Below, piece by piece: positions 9,390 through 18,676 of a DNA stretch of 64,000 nt. This stretch comes from Pseudomonadota bacterium. Lineage in GTDB: Bacteria > Pseudomonadota > Alphaproteobacteria > Caulobacterales > Caulobacteraceae. The stretch lies in the NCBI GenBank assembly GCA_021808285.1, contig JAKBBV010000001.1:93304-157303 (forward strand). Direction: 5' to 3'. Both the position numbers and the translations under genes were made by a program. The notes below the pieces were generated by a model. The model worked only from the letters and a program-made list of their open reading frames with translations. It did no database searches and had not been told where the DNA came from. Within the stretch, counting starts at the first letter, position 1. The number at the start of each line of letters is the position of its first letter.

Positions 9390-10937
9390 ATGAGTCAAGC
9401 GCAGGCCCCCCCTCGCATGGCCGTCGCCGGGCGCCTCGACCGCGTGGCGCTCGGCTTCGGACTCCTGGCCTTCCTGCTGCATGCCGCCCTGGCGGGTCGC
9501 TATGACGTCTTCCGCGACGAGCTCTACTTCATCGTCTGCGGCCGCCATCCCGCCTTCGGCTATGCCGATCAGCCGCCGATCATCCCCCTGCTGGCGGCCT
9601 CCCTCTACGGCATCGGGCACAATGCCTGGTGGCTGCGTCTGCCCAACGCGTTGGCGGCCGGGGCCCTGGTCTGGCTGAGCGCACGGTTTGCGAGGCTTCT
9701 GGGCGGCGGCGGCGCGGCGGCGGCTCTGGCCGCGCTCAGCGTCGCCATCGCCCCGCTCCTGATGGGGATGGGGGCGGTTCTCAACACCACCGCCTTCGAC
9801 CCCCTGGCCTGGACGGCGATCGCCTATCTGCTGGTTCGCGCCAGCTTAAGCGGACGGGGCCGGGACCTCTGGCTGTGCGGCCTGATCGCCGGTCTCGATC
9901 TGGAGATCAAATACGCCTTGGTGATCTGGGCCGTCGGCCTGACCGTGGGGCTTGTCCTCACCGCCGAACGCAAGCTTCTGGCGCGCCGGGATTTCTGGTT
10001 CGGGGTCGGCCTCGCCGGGCTCATCGCGGTCCCGTCGGGGGTCTGGCAGGCGCTGCACCACTTCCCGTTCCTGGAGCTGGGCGCCGCGGCGCGGGAGAAA
10101 AACGCCGATGTCGCCCCGGCGGCGTTCCTCCTCAACCAGGTCCTGATCATGAGCCCGCTCCTGGCGCCGGTATGGATCGCCGGGCTCATCGGGCCCTTCG
10201 TCGCCGGCGCGCTAAGGCCCGCGCGCTTCCTGGCCATCGGGTTCGTCGTCTATCTGGGCCTCGTTATCCTGACCCATGGCAAGGACTACTACCTCGGGGC
10301 CTGCTATCCCGCCCTTCTGGCCATCGGCGCCGTCGCGCTTGTGCGCGTAGCGGAGCCGGCTTGGGCGCGGTGGGCGCTGGCCGGCGGGGCCGCCCTCGCC
10401 GTCGCGTTTTCGGCCTGGCTCTCGCCCATGATCCTGCCGGTCCTGCCCGTCCCCGCCTTGCGGACGTTCATCGCCCATTCCCCCGTTCGGCTGCAGCCGC
10501 AGGAGAAGGGCTTCAAGGGCACGCTCCTGCCGCAGCTATTCGCCGATCAGCTCGGCTGGCGTGACTTCACGGCGGAGGTCGACGCGGCCTGGCTGCGGAT
10601 TCCGCCCGCAGAGCGCGCCCACACCGCCATCAAGGTGGACAACTATGGCGAGGCGGCGGCCCTGGACGTCTATGGCGCGCGCCTGGGCCTGCCCCCGGCG
10701 CTGAGCGGCCACAACCAGTATTTCCTCTGGGGGCTGAGGGGCCAGAATCCCACCAATCTTCTGGTGGTGCAGAACCATGTCGAGCGCCTCGGTCCCTACT
10801 GTCAGAAGGCGACTCGGCTCGCGACCACGACCATGCCTGACGCCATGGCCTCGGAGAACGGCAAGGCCATCGCCTATTGCCAGGGCCTCAAGGTCGACCT
10901 GGCCGCCTACTGGCCGCAGCTGAAGGACTATAGCTGA
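9390..10937 (+). CDS. Glycosyltransferase family 39 (ArnT/PMT-like) membrane protein
   Basis: 515 residues, with about ten hydrophobic segments in the first 360 residues and a soluble periplasmic C-terminal part. The first periplasmic loop has FRDELYFIVCGRHPAFGYADQPP, the acidic motif (Asp43, Glu44, Asp60) typical of GT39 enzymes that transfer a sugar from a polyprenyl-phosphate donor to lipid A, protein or another glycan. The specific acceptor is unknown. The ATG at 9390 lies in weak ribosome-binding context. No envelope-glycan cluster surrounds it; another polytopic GT-C-like protein follows the tRNA. Confidence 0.82.
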   Translation: MSQAQAPPRMAVAGRLDRVALGFGLLAFLLHAALAGRYDVFRDELYFIVCGRHPAFGYADQPPIIPLLAASLYGIGHNAWWLRLPNALAAGALVWLSARFARLLGGGGAAAALAALSVAIAPLLMGMGAVLNTTAFDPLAWTAIAYLLVRASLSGRGRDLWLCGLIAGLDLEIKYALVIWAVGLTVGLVLTAERKLLARRDFWFGVGLAGLIAVPSGVWQALHHFPFLELGAAAREKNADVAPAAFLLNQVLIMSPLLAPVWIAGLIGPFVAGALRPARFLAIGFVVYLGLVILTHGKDYYLGACYPALLAIGAVALVRVAEPAWARWALAGGAALAVAFSAWLSPMILPVLPVPALRTFIAHSPVRLQPQEKGFKGTLLPQLFADQLGWRDFTAEVDAAWLRIPPAERAHTAIKVDNYGEAAALDVYGARLGLPPALSGHNQYFLWGLRGQNPTNLLVVQNHVERLGPYCQKATRLATTTMPDAMASENGKAIAYCQGLKVDLAAYWPQLKDYS

Positions 10938-10943
10938 GGGGCC

Positions 10944-11030
10944 TGGTGCGGGCGGTCGGGGTCGAACCGACACTCTGTCGCCAGAACCGGATTTTGAGTC
11001 CGGCGCGTCTACCAGTTCCGCCACGCCCGC
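10944..11030 (-). tRNA. tRNA-Leu (anticodon CAA)
   Basis: Read on the minus strand from 11030: acceptor GCGGGCG pairs with CGCCCGC, discriminator A at 10947, and a genome-encoded CCA at 10944-10946. The anticodon stem CCGGA/TCCGG closes a CTCAAAA loop, anticodon CAA at 10994-10996, which reads UUG. The T-arm GTCGG-TTCGACC-CCGAC is canonical, and a long variable arm, as expected of tRNA-Leu, explains the 84-nt body. It lies 7 bp downstream of the convergently oriented GT39 gene. Confidence 0.96.
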
Positions 11031-11157
11031 ACAGGCAGGGGGCCATGCCATGCGCGGGGGCCCCCGTCCAGGATTTTGGCGGGGTCGCCGCAGGGTTCGG
11101 CGGGGCTCAGGACTAAGGCAATGAGGCGCCGTCGGACATCGGTGAGCCGCGAAGGGG

Positions 11158-12588
11158 TTGCGCGGGCCGCGCCGCGATGGCGTTTACATCCCTGTGCGCC
11201 GCCCCCTGAACATCCCCGCCGCCCTCGGACTTTGTGGGACAAGCCTTCTCGCCTATGGCGTCGTCGTCGGCCTGAACTGGCCCGGGCATTTCTCGCCCGA
11301 CGGCTTGTGGCAACTGGGCCAGGGGCGCACGGGCGTCTTCAACACCTGGCACCCGCCGGTCATGGCCTGGCTGCTGGGTCTGGCGGCGCGTCTGAGCCCC
11401 AACGTCGGCGCCTTCATGTCGGCGAACGCGGCCCTCTTCTTCGGCGCGCTTCTGGGTTTCGCCACGACGCGACCGCGGCCCCGTCCCAGGGCGATCCTTG
11501 CGGTGCTGGGCCTGACCGCCCTGCCGGTCGTGCTTGTTCTGCAAGGGGCGGTCCTGAAGGATATCCTGTTCGCCAACGCCACCCTGGTCGGCTTCGCCTG
11601 CCTTGCCTGGCGCGACAGATTGAGCCCGGGCGGTTGGCGGCTGCGCCTAAGCCTCGTTGCGGCCGCGCTTTGCTTCACCCTGGCCGCCCTCACCCGGCAG
11701 ATCGGTCTCGTCGCTCCCCTATGCGGCGGCCTCTGCCTGATCGCGATCCTGAGGAGCGAAGGGGCCAGCCGGGCGCGGGCCATGCGAGGCGGGGGGCTGT
11801 TCCTTGCCGTCGTCATGGCCTTGAGCGCCGGCGCCAGCCTCTTTTTCATCTCCCATAGCGACGGTCGCCCCGAGACGCTTCTTCAGCTCAGACGCCTGCA
11901 GGCCTGGGATATGGCCGGCGCCCTGCATCTGGATCCGGCACTCGCCCTGCCCGCCACCCACGCCTCCGCGCCCGATCTGGAGGCCTATCTTCGCGCGCAG
12001 GCGGCGCCCCGATGGCGGGCCGGCGATTCCGACCCGGTGGCCCATCCGCCAAGCTTCCAGCCCCTGATGAGTTCCCGCGCCGAGGGGGTTGGCCTCGACT
12101 GGCGCCGGCTGATCCTGACCCGGCCGGGCCTCTATCTGCGGCTCCGATCGCAGGTCTTTTGGGCCACCCTGGCGACACCAAGGTCGGAAAACTGTCCCAT
12201 GGTCATCATCGGGGTGGACGGGAGCGATGCGCCCGCGCTCAAGGCCTCGGGGCTGCGGCCCCGCCGCACCGCCACGGACGAGGCCCTGGAGGACTATGCC
12301 AGCGACGATTTCGGCGGTCCGGTTTTTTCGCATCTGGCCTGGGGGCTGGCGCTGGTGGCGGGTATGGCCCTGGCGCTGCGGGACTGGCGAGGCGGCGACC
12401 ACGGCTCGGACCTGGCCGCGGTGATCGCCCTGGCCCTGGCGGCCCTCCTCTACACCGCCGGCTTCTTCGTCATCTCGGGGGCCTGCGACTATCGCTACCT
12501 GTATCTGGTGGATGCGGCGGCCATGGCGCTCCTCGTCCACCGCGCCGCGCGGCGGCCAGGGACGCCTCCAGGGACGCTTCGGACTTGA
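11158..12588 (+). CDS. Polytopic membrane protein, GT-C glycosyltransferase-like, function unknown
   Basis: Up to 476 residues with about ten transmembrane segments. The first loop holds SPDGLWQLGQGRTGVFNTWHPPVMAWLLG; an acidic residue plus W-HPP before a helix is the architecture of polyprenyl-phosphate-dependent glycosyltransferase-like membrane proteins. A large soluble loop (about 235-370) separates the last helices. The start is uncertain: TTG at 11158 follows GAAGGGG closely, while an in-frame GTG at 11194 would begin just before the first helix. I cannot name a family with certainty. The 127 bp between the tRNA and this start contain no other gene. Confidence 0.6.
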   Translation: MRGPRRDGVYIPVRRPLNIPAALGLCGTSLLAYGVVVGLNWPGHFSPDGLWQLGQGRTGVFNTWHPPVMAWLLGLAARLSPNVGAFMSANAALFFGALLGFATTRPRPRPRAILAVLGLTALPVVLVLQGAVLKDILFANATLVGFACLAWRDRLSPGGWRLRLSLVAAALCFTLAALTRQIGLVAPLCGGLCLIAILRSEGASRARAMRGGGLFLAVVMALSAGASLFFISHSDGRPETLLQLRRLQAWDMAGALHLDPALALPATHASAPDLEAYLRAQAAPRWRAGDSDPVAHPPSFQPLMSSRAEGVGLDWRRLILTRPGLYLRLRSQVFWATLATPRSENCPMVIIGVDGSDAPALKASGLRPRRTATDEALEDYASDDFGGPVFSHLAWGLALVAGMALALRDWRGGDHGSDLAAVIALALAALLYTAGFFVISGACDYRYLYLVDAAAMALLVHRAARRPGTPPGTLRT

Positions 12589-12664
12589 CCGAAATGAAGA
12601 TCGGCGTCGGGGTCTAGGCTGCGAGACGGACGCCCGGCGAGGCGGGAGTCGACGGAGTCGAGAC

Positions 12665-13330
12665 ATGGCGACCACGAGCGAGATCGCGACCCTGGCGGCG
12701 CTGATCGGCAATCCGGCTCGCGCGGCCATGCTGTTGGCCCTTCTGGGCGGCCGCGCGCTCACGGCCGGCGAACTGGCGGACACCGCTGGCGTCACGCCCC
12801 AGACCGCCAGCGGCCACCTGGAGCAGCTTCGCGTCGGGGGGTTGATCCGGGCCTGGGCCGAGGGCCGACATCGGCGCCACGCCCTGGCCTCGCCTGAGAC
12901 TGGACACCTCCTGGAGGCCCTGCACCTGGCGGCGGCGGCGGGGCAGGCGTCGCCGAGGCTTCCCGCCTCCCGGCGCCGCGTGCCGGACGATCTGCGGGAG
13001 GCGCGAAGCTGCTATGACCACCTCGCGGGCCGACTGGGCGTGGCCCTGGCCGAGGCCCTGGGCCATGAGGGCGCGGTCTCAACCGAGGGTGAGGCGCGCC
13101 TGACCCGCTGGGGATTGGAGCTGCAGAGCCTGCGCGGACAGCGCCGCCCGTTCTGCCGCGCCTGCCTGGACTGGAGCGAGCGACGCCCGCACCTCGCCGG
13201 GGCCCTGGGGGCGGCGATTCTCACACGCAGTTTCGAACTGGGCTGGTTGCGCCGCACCTCCGCCTCGCGCGCTCTGGAGGTGACGGCGGCGGGGCGCGCG
13301 GGCCTGCGCCGGGTCTTTGAGGTCCGATAA
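12665..13330 (+). CDS. ArsR-type winged-helix transcriptional regulator
   Basis: 221 residues from ATG 12665. The N-terminal 75 residues are an ArsR-like winged helix-turn-helix (IGNPARAAMLLALLGGRALTAGELAD, then TPQTASGHLEQLRVGGLI). The C-terminal half has FCRACLDWSERRPHLAGALGAAI, the signature of the longer ArsR-family proteins whose C-terminal domain is a second winged helix. No clear metal-binding CxC is present in the DNA-binding domain; Cys in the FCRACLDW motif could be redox or metal responsive, but this is speculation. It is convergent with the homogentisate operon (106 bp gap), so control of that operon is possible but not shown. Confidence 0.85.
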   Translation: MATTSEIATLAALIGNPARAAMLLALLGGRALTAGELADTAGVTPQTASGHLEQLRVGGLIRAWAEGRHRRHALASPETGHLLEALHLAAAAGQASPRLPASRRRVPDDLREARSCYDHLAGRLGVALAEALGHEGAVSTEGEARLTRWGLELQSLRGQRRPFCRACLDWSERRPHLAGALGAAILTRSFELGWLRRTSASRALEVTAAGRAGLRRVFEVR

Positions 13331-13436
13331 GGGCGGCCGGGACCGGCCCGGCGCTCAGGGGCCTGCGTGTGGCGCGCCGGGGGCGCCGGTCAGCCCTGAG
13401 AGGCTGCAGGAGCGGCCAAAGGATCGCGGCGGGGAG

Positions 13437-14444
13437 TCAGCCGGGGATGACCGTCTGCTCGATGGCGCCGAAAAGGGAGTGGCCCCGTGGATCGCGCATC
13501 TCGATCCGCACCGCATCGCCGGGCGCCAGGAAGGGCGTGCGCGGGGCGCCGTGACGGAGGGTCTCCACCGCGCGCAGCTCCGCCAGGCAGCCAAAGCCGA
13601 CCCCGCCTTCGGCGATCGGCCCGCCCGGCCCGCCGTCGGGGCCTTGATTGGAGACCGTGCCGGAGCCGACGATCGTCCCGGCGCCAAGGTTCCGTGTGCG
13701 GGCGCAGTGGGCCAGGATCTGGCCAAAATCGAAGGTCATGTCGCGCTCGGCCCGGGCGGCGCCGAAGGGGGCGCCATTGAGGGTGATCTCCAAAGCGCCG
13801 TGGAGCTTGCCGCCGGCGAAGAGGTCGCCCAGCTCGTCTGGGGTCACGGCTGCGGGGGAGAAGGCGGAGGCCGGCTTGGACTGGTAAAAGCCGAACGACT
13901 TGGCGATCTCGCCAGGAATCAGATTGCGGAGGGAGACGTCGTTGGCCAGCATGACCAGCCGAACCTGAGCCAGGGCCGCCTTCGCATCCGAGCCGCGCGG
14001 GACATCGCCGGTGATCACCGCGACCTCTCCCTCGAAATCCAGGCCCCAATCCGGGTCGCCAAGGGGGATCGGATCGCGAGGTCCCAGAAATCCGTCCGAA
14101 CCGCCCTGATAGATGAGCGGATCGGTCCAGTAGCTCGCCGGCATCTCCGCCCCCCGGGCGCGCCGGGCCAGGGCCACATGGTTCACATAGGCCGAGCCGT
14201 CGGCCCACTGATAGGCGCGCGGCAGAGGGCTCGCGGCCTCGCGCTCATGGAAGCGCTGGCGGGGAACGGCGCCGTGTTCGAGGCTCTCGGCCAGGCCGCG
14301 AAGCTGGTCGCCGCAGCGATCCCAGTCATCCAGCGCCACCTGCAGTGTGGGGGCGATTGCCCCTGCGTCAGCGCACCAGGCCAGGTCTCGCGAGACGACC
14401 ACGAGGCGTCCGTCGCGCCCCCCCCTCAGCGAGGCCAGCCTCAC
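13437..14444 (-). CDS. Fumarylacetoacetate hydrolase family protein
   Basis: 335 residues. The last step of homogentisate catabolism: hydrolysis of fumarylacetoacetate to fumarate and acetoacetate. The N-terminus (MRLASLRGGRDGRLVVVSRD) and the metal-binding part with DWGLDFEGEVAVI and the VMLANDVSLRNLIP stretch fit the ~330-residue bacterial FAH group. The GTG start at 14444 overlaps the hmgA stop (GTGA), indicating translational coupling. Acetoacetate produced here could feed the hydroxybutyrate dehydrogenase at 398-1183. No maleylacetoacetate isomerase gene is seen nearby. Confidence 0.9.
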   Translation of the reverse strand: MRLASLRGGRDGRLVVVSRDLAWCADAGAIAPTLQVALDDWDRCGDQLRGLAESLEHGAVPRQRFHEREAASPLPRAYQWADGSAYVNHVALARRARGAEMPASYWTDPLIYQGGSDGFLGPRDPIPLGDPDWGLDFEGEVAVITGDVPRGSDAKAALAQVRLVMLANDVSLRNLIPGEIAKSFGFYQSKPASAFSPAAVTPDELGDLFAGGKLHGALEITLNGAPFGAARAERDMTFDFGQILAHCARTRNLGAGTIVGSGTVSNQGPDGGPGGPIAEGGVGFGCLAELRAVETLRHGAPRTPFLAPGDAVRIEMRDPRGHSLFGAIEQTVIPG

Positions 14445-15577
14445 GCGGGGGCCTTCCAGCTGTCCACATAGGCGCGGTTCTCCACCGCCTCCGCGGCCGC
14501 GCCCACCTCCAGGGGATCGCGCGTATCGATCATCACCGCATACTCATCCGTGGCCGGCTTGGGCTGGACCAGCATGTTCTTCAGCGCCTTGGGGTGAGGA
14601 CCGTGGGTGAAGCCGCTCGGGTGCAGGGTCATGGCCCCGGCGGAGATGTGGTCGCGACTGAAGAAGTCGCCCGCATGGTAGAACAGCACCTCGTCATAAT
14701 CATCATTATTGTGGAAGAACGGCACCTTGAGCGCGCCGGGATCGGTCTCGAACGGCCGCGGGCAGAAGGTGCAGACGACGAAGCGCTCGCCCAGGAATGT
14801 GGTGTGGACCGAGGGGGGCAGGTGATAGCGGTGGCTGGTCACCGGGCGCAGATCGGCCACATTGATCCGCGCCGGCGCCAGATCGCCGTGCCAGCCGACC
14901 GCATCCAGAGGGTTGTAGGGATAGGTGATGCGCGAGACCTCGCCGCGCTTTTTCACCTCGACCACGACCTCGCCGGGCTCGGCCTGGTGGGCGCGGAAGG
15001 CCTCGTCCATGGACGGGAGCTCCAGAAGCGCGGGATCGAAAAAGGCGTGAGGCCCCAGAAGCCCCCGATCGGGCAGGGTGAAATGGCCGTTGGTGCACTG
15101 GATGGTCAGAAGGCTGGCGGCGCCCGCGGGCGCCAGGCGCCACATGGTTCCCCGCGGCAGATAGACATAGTCGCCGGCGCGGAAGGCCAGGCGGCCGAAA
15201 TCGCAGAACAGCTCGCCCGCGCCGGTGTGGACGAACAGGAGCTGGTCGCCGTCAGCGTTGCGCGCCAGGGCTGGCATGGCCGCGGCCAGCTTCCAGAACC
15301 GCACCTCGACCTTGGCGTTGGAGAGGATCACGCCCGCCTCCCAGGGCGAGGCGGGCGCTGCGTTGAGGGCGGAGAGATCGAAGGCCCGGGGCCGGAGGGG
15401 GCCCTCGAACCGGGTCCAGCCGGTGGGCGGGCGCGGATGGTGAAGGAAGGCGGCGGGGCCGAAGAAACCCTCCTTGGACATCTCCCGCTCATAGGTCCCG
15501 TCGGGGAGGTCGGCATGGGCCTGGCGCGAATGTCGCCCGTCCGCGCCGCGAACCGGAATCCAGTGACGCTCACTCAT
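14441..15577 (-). CDS. hmgA: Homogentisate 1,2-dioxygenase
   Basis: 378 residues, a cupin-type non-heme iron enzyme opening the ring of homogentisate to maleylacetoacetate. The segment from His289 (HNNDDYDEVLFY) through HPSGFTHGPHP (319-329) carries the expected iron ligands, probably His289, Glu296 and His325. The N-terminal half has GELFCDFGRLAFRAGDYVYLPRGT, the first cupin-like strand set. It is shorter than the ~440-residue eukaryotic form and matches the shorter bacterial group. The ATG at 15577 is preceded by AAGGAC. It is the middle gene of hppD-hmgA-FAH, 23 bp after hppD. Confidence 0.92.
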   Translation of the reverse strand: MSERHWIPVRGADGRHSRQAHADLPDGTYEREMSKEGFFGPAAFLHHPRPPTGWTRFEGPLRPRAFDLSALNAAPASPWEAGVILSNAKVEVRFWKLAAAMPALARNADGDQLLFVHTGAGELFCDFGRLAFRAGDYVYLPRGTMWRLAPAGAASLLTIQCTNGHFTLPDRGLLGPHAFFDPALLELPSMDEAFRAHQAEPGEVVVEVKKRGEVSRITYPYNPLDAVGWHGDLAPARINVADLRPVTSHRYHLPPSVHTTFLGERFVVCTFCPRPFETDPGALKVPFFHNNDDYDEVLFYHAGDFFSRDHISAGAMTLHPSGFTHGPHPKALKNMLVQPKPATDEYAVMIDTRDPLEVGAAAEAVENRAYVDSWKAPA

Positions 15578-15600
15578 GGTCGGTCGTCCTTGCGACGCGT

Positions 15601-16692
15601 TCAGGGGGCCTTGGCGGGGATCACGCCACGCCGGATCTGGTCGGCCTCGATACTCTCGAACAGGGCGCGGAAATTGCCTTCGCCGAAGCCCTCATTGCCT
15701 TCGCGCTGGATCAGCTCGAAGAAGATCGGGCCGATCATGTTCTGAGTGAAGATCTGAAGCAGCAGGCCCTGGCCTTCGGTCGGAGCGCCGTCGATCAGCA
15801 CGCGGTTGGCCGCCAGCCGCGCGACGTCCTGACCGTGGCCGGGCAGACGCGCATCGAGCGCCTCATAATAGGTGTCTGGCGTGTCCTGGAATGTCACGCC
15901 GCGGAACCTCATGGTCTCCACCGCCGTGTGAATGTCGCGCGTGCCGAGGGCGATGTGCTGGATGCCCTCGCCCCTGTAGTCGCGCAGAAACTCCTCGATC
16001 TGAGAATGATCGTCGCGGCTCTCGTTGAGCGGGATGCGGATCTTGCCGCAAGGGCTGGTCATGGCCTTGGAGAGCAGTCCGGTCTGAGCCCCCTCGATGT
16101 CGAAATAGCGGATCTCGCGGAAGTTGAAGATGCGCTCGTAGAAGTTCGCCCAATGCGCCATCTGGCCACGATGGACGTTGTGGGTGAGGTGGTCGAGATA
16201 GTCGAGGCCAAAGCCCTTGGGAGACTCGGCCGCATCCGGGAGCGGAACGAAATCCACGTCGTAGATCTGCTGCGCGCCATAACGGTCGACCAGATAGAGA
16301 AGGGAGCCGCCGATGCCCTCGATGGCGGGAATGTTCAGTTCCATGGGCCCCACCCTTCCGATGATCGGCGTCGCGCCGCGCTCGACGGCGAGATGAAAGG
16401 CTCTGGCGGCGTCCTTGACCCTGAAGGCCATGGCGTTGGCGCTCGGGCCGTGGGCCTGGCGGAAGTCCGCCGGCTGGCCCTGAGGCTCCATGTTGAGGAT
16501 GAAGTTGATATCGCCCTGTGCGAACCGCAGGACATTCTTGGAACGGTGGCGTGAGACCGCCCGAAACCCCATGCGTTCGAAAAGGTCGCTCAGGCGCTGC
16601 GGCTCGGGCGAGGTGAATTCGACGAACTCGAACCCGTCCGTACCCAGGGGATTATCGAACAGGTCCTGATTGAGCTTCACCGAGGCGTTCAT
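15601..16692 (-). CDS. hppD: 4-hydroxyphenylpyruvate dioxygenase
   Basis: 363 residues. Converts 4-hydroxyphenylpyruvate to homogentisate with Fe(II) and O2. The iron ligands are readable: His168 (DYLDHLTHNV), His246 (IQHIALGTRD) and Glu326 (FFELIQR). The conserved C-terminal GFGEGNFRALFESIE closes the active site. Length is standard. It is the first gene of the tyrosine-degradation operon; its promoter should lie in 16693-16980, a 288 bp gap shared with the divergent DedA-like gene, in which I recognise no operator. Confidence 0.96.
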   Translation of the reverse strand: MNASVKLNQDLFDNPLGTDGFEFVEFTSPEPQRLSDLFERMGFRAVSRHRSKNVLRFAQGDINFILNMEPQGQPADFRQAHGPSANAMAFRVKDAARAFHLAVERGATPIIGRVGPMELNIPAIEGIGGSLLYLVDRYGAQQIYDVDFVPLPDAAESPKGFGLDYLDHLTHNVHRGQMAHWANFYERIFNFREIRYFDIEGAQTGLLSKAMTSPCGKIRIPLNESRDDHSQIEEFLRDYRGEGIQHIALGTRDIHTAVETMRFRGVTFQDTPDTYYEALDARLPGHGQDVARLAANRVLIDGAPTEGQGLLLQIFTQNMIGPIFFELIQREGNEGFGEGNFRALFESIEADQIRRGVIPAKAP

Positions 16693-16980
16693 GGCGATTC
16701 CTTATCCGCGACGCCCGGGCCTGACCGCGTCGGGGTCGGGCCGGGAGGGCTGTGACGAGATCGGGCCATTGTCGCAGGGCCGGGGCCTTTGCGGAAGATG
16801 GCTTAGGCTGGTAGCAGACCCTCCCGGCCCGGACGAGATGACTCGGTGGGGCGACGGGAGCGTGTGGCGTTGCGCCGGGGCGGCCGTGCGGCGACGCGAC
16901 GGGCTCCTGGAGGTGAACAGTGAGCCCGACTCGCCAGTTCCGCGATGCGGCGGCGGCGGGTGGGGCTCGAAGGAGACTTC

Positions 16981-17568
16981 ATGCTTCGTGGACTCTACGA
17001 CTGGGTGATGCGGCTCTCGGGCTCGCCGCGGGCCATCTATGCCCTGTTCGGCATCGCTTTCGCGGAGAGTTCGTTCTTTCCCGTGCCGCCGGATGTGATG
17101 CTCGCGCCGATGGTCCTGGCGACGCCCTCCCGCACCTGGCGCTATGCCTTTGTCTGCACTGCGGGATCGATCATCGGCGGCATGCTGGGCTACGCCATCG
17201 GCTTCACCCTGACCGATGTGGCCCGCACGCTTCTAAGCTTGGCGGGCATGCCGGGCGCCGAGGCGGCCCTTCGCGCCGGCTTCGCGCGCTGGGGGGCGGG
17301 GATCATCCTCCTGCAGGGCCTGCTGCCCATTCCCTACAAGCTGGTGACGATCACCACAGGCCTGGCCCATTTCACCTTCTGGAAGTTCGTGCTCGCGTCC
17401 TGCGTCACGCGCAGCGCGCGCTTTTTCGGCGTCTCCGCCCTGGTCAAACGATTCGGGCCGGCCCTGCTGCCGGTGATCGAGCGGCGCCTGGCGGCGGCGG
17501 CGGCGGTGACCGCGGTCCTGGCGGTCGTGGTCTATTTCGGCGTCCGCTTCATCGCCGCCCGCACCTGA
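16981..17568 (+). CDS. DedA/YqaA-family membrane protein
   Basis: 195 residues from ATG 16981, with four or five hydrophobic segments. AESSFFPVPPDVMLAPM and the later FARWGAGIILLQGLLPIPYKLVTITTG (residues approximately 98-124) are the SNARE-associated/VTT core motifs of DedA and YqaA proteins, which are linked to phospholipid flipping and membrane homeostasis. A longer frame from 16945 would add MRRRRVGLEGDF and lacks support. It is 50 bp upstream of dsbB on the same strand and could be co-transcribed with it. Confidence 0.85.
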   Translation: MLRGLYDWVMRLSGSPRAIYALFGIAFAESSFFPVPPDVMLAPMVLATPSRTWRYAFVCTAGSIIGGMLGYAIGFTLTDVARTLLSLAGMPGAEAALRAGFARWGAGIILLQGLLPIPYKLVTITTGLAHFTFWKFVLASCVTRSARFFGVSALVKRFGPALLPVIERRLAAAAAVTAVLAVVVYFGVRFIAART

Positions 17569-17618
17569 CATCCGCCTCGCGCCTTGAACCAGAGGCGGCC
17601 TTGGCCGCATAAGGGGTT

Positions 17619-18119
17619 GTGACCGCCGCCCTCTGGAGACATTGGCCTTTTGTCGCCGCCCTGGCGTCGGCTGCCCTTCTGGGTGTGGCGCACGCCTTCG
17701 AAACCTTCGGCCACATGGCCCCGTGCGAGCTTTGCCTCAAGGCGCGCGAGGTCTACTGGGTCGCCATGGCCGCCGGTCTCGCCGGGGCCGCGGGGGGGCT
17801 CTACGCGCCACGCCTGCGCCCCTGGGCCTGCGCGGCCCTGGCGGCGATCTTCGCCTCGGGCGTGGTTCTGGCGGCTTATCATACGGGCGTCGAACGCCAC
17901 TGGTGGTCGGGACCCGCGTCCTGCACCGGCGCCGGGCGCGTCACGGCGGCGGACCTCGCGCGGTTCCTCAGCGGCGGCCCACGCCAGGTCCCGCAGTGCG
18001 ATCAGCCGGCCTGGGTGTTCCTTGGCCTCTCCATGGCCAGTTGGAATGGGCTCGCCGCCCTGGTTCTGACCCTTGGCAGCCTGGCCGCGGCGCGCGCCCG
18101 GCCCGAGGCTGCAGCGTGA
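17619..18119 (+). CDS. dsbB: Disulfide bond formation protein DsbB
   Basis: 166 residues, four transmembrane helices. It reoxidises the periplasmic thiol oxidase DsbA and passes electrons to ubiquinone. The first periplasmic CxxC is CELC (Cys36, Cys39); the second redox pair is Cys102 and Cys127. It starts with GTG at 17619 after AAGGGG. The stop overlaps the start of coq7, an enzyme of the quinone pathway on which DsbB depends. No dsbA is in the window. Confidence 0.9.
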   Translation: MTAALWRHWPFVAALASAALLGVAHAFETFGHMAPCELCLKAREVYWVAMAAGLAGAAGGLYAPRLRPWACAALAAIFASGVVLAAYHTGVERHWWSGPASCTGAGRVTAADLARFLSGGPRQVPQCDQPAWVFLGLSMASWNGLAALVLTLGSLAAARARPEAAA

Positions 18120-18676
18120 CCCGGCCGCTTCCGCCGCTTCCCGGTCCGGGCAGTCAGGCCGCGCGGCTGGCCCAGATGCTGCGGGTGGATCATGCCGGGG
18201 AGCTGGGGGCCGTCCATATCTATCGCGGTCAGAGGGCGGTGCTGGGCGCGGCGCCTGGTCATGGGAATCTCGCGGCGGTTCTGGCGGATATGGAGACGCA
18301 TGAGGCGCGTCATCTTGAGCGGATGGAGGCCCTGGTGCGGGAGCGCCAAGTGCGCCCGACCTTGTTGGCGCCGTTGTGGCGGGCCGCCGGCTTCGCATTG
18401 GGCGCCGGGACGGCCCTGATCGGACCGCGCGCCGCCCACGCCTGCACCGAGGCGGTGGAGAGCGTCATCGAAGGACATTACGCCGCCCAGATCGCCGAGA
18501 TCGGACCGCGCGAGCCGGAGTTGGCGGCGGAGCTATCGGCCTTCCGCGAGGAAGAACTGGCCCATCAGCGCGAAGCGGTGGAGGGCGGAGCCCTGGAAGG
18601 GCCTTTATCCGGGACTCTTAGGGCGGTGATCCGCGCCGGTTGCCGGGCGGCGATCAAGATATCGGAGCGAGTCTGA
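18116..18676 (+). CDS. coq7: Demethoxyubiquinone hydroxylase Coq7
   Basis: 186 residues. A di-iron monooxygenase that hydroxylates C6 of demethoxyubiquinone in ubiquinone biosynthesis. Iron ligands are visible in two ExxH helix pairs: Glu29 (HAGELGA), Glu63/His66 (HEARH), Glu112 or Glu115 (CTEAVE) and Glu147/His150 (EEELAH). It starts with GTG at 18116, overlapping the dsbB stop by four bases, and its own stop overlaps the next ATG by one base. Length matches the bacterial Coq7/CatA form. Confidence 0.92.
   Translation: MTRPLPPLPGPGSQAARLAQMLRVDHAGELGAVHIYRGQRAVLGAAPGHGNLAAVLADMETHEARHLERMEALVRERQVRPTLLAPLWRAAGFALGAGTALIGPRAAHACTEAVESVIEGHYAAQIAEIGPREPELAAELSAFREEELAHQREAVEGGALEGPLSGTLRAVIRAGCRAAIKISERV

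Noticed and set aside
10536..11051. Minus-strand open frame spanning tRNA-Leu
   Set aside because: It reads through the tRNA and the GT39 gene 3' end; no homology recognised.
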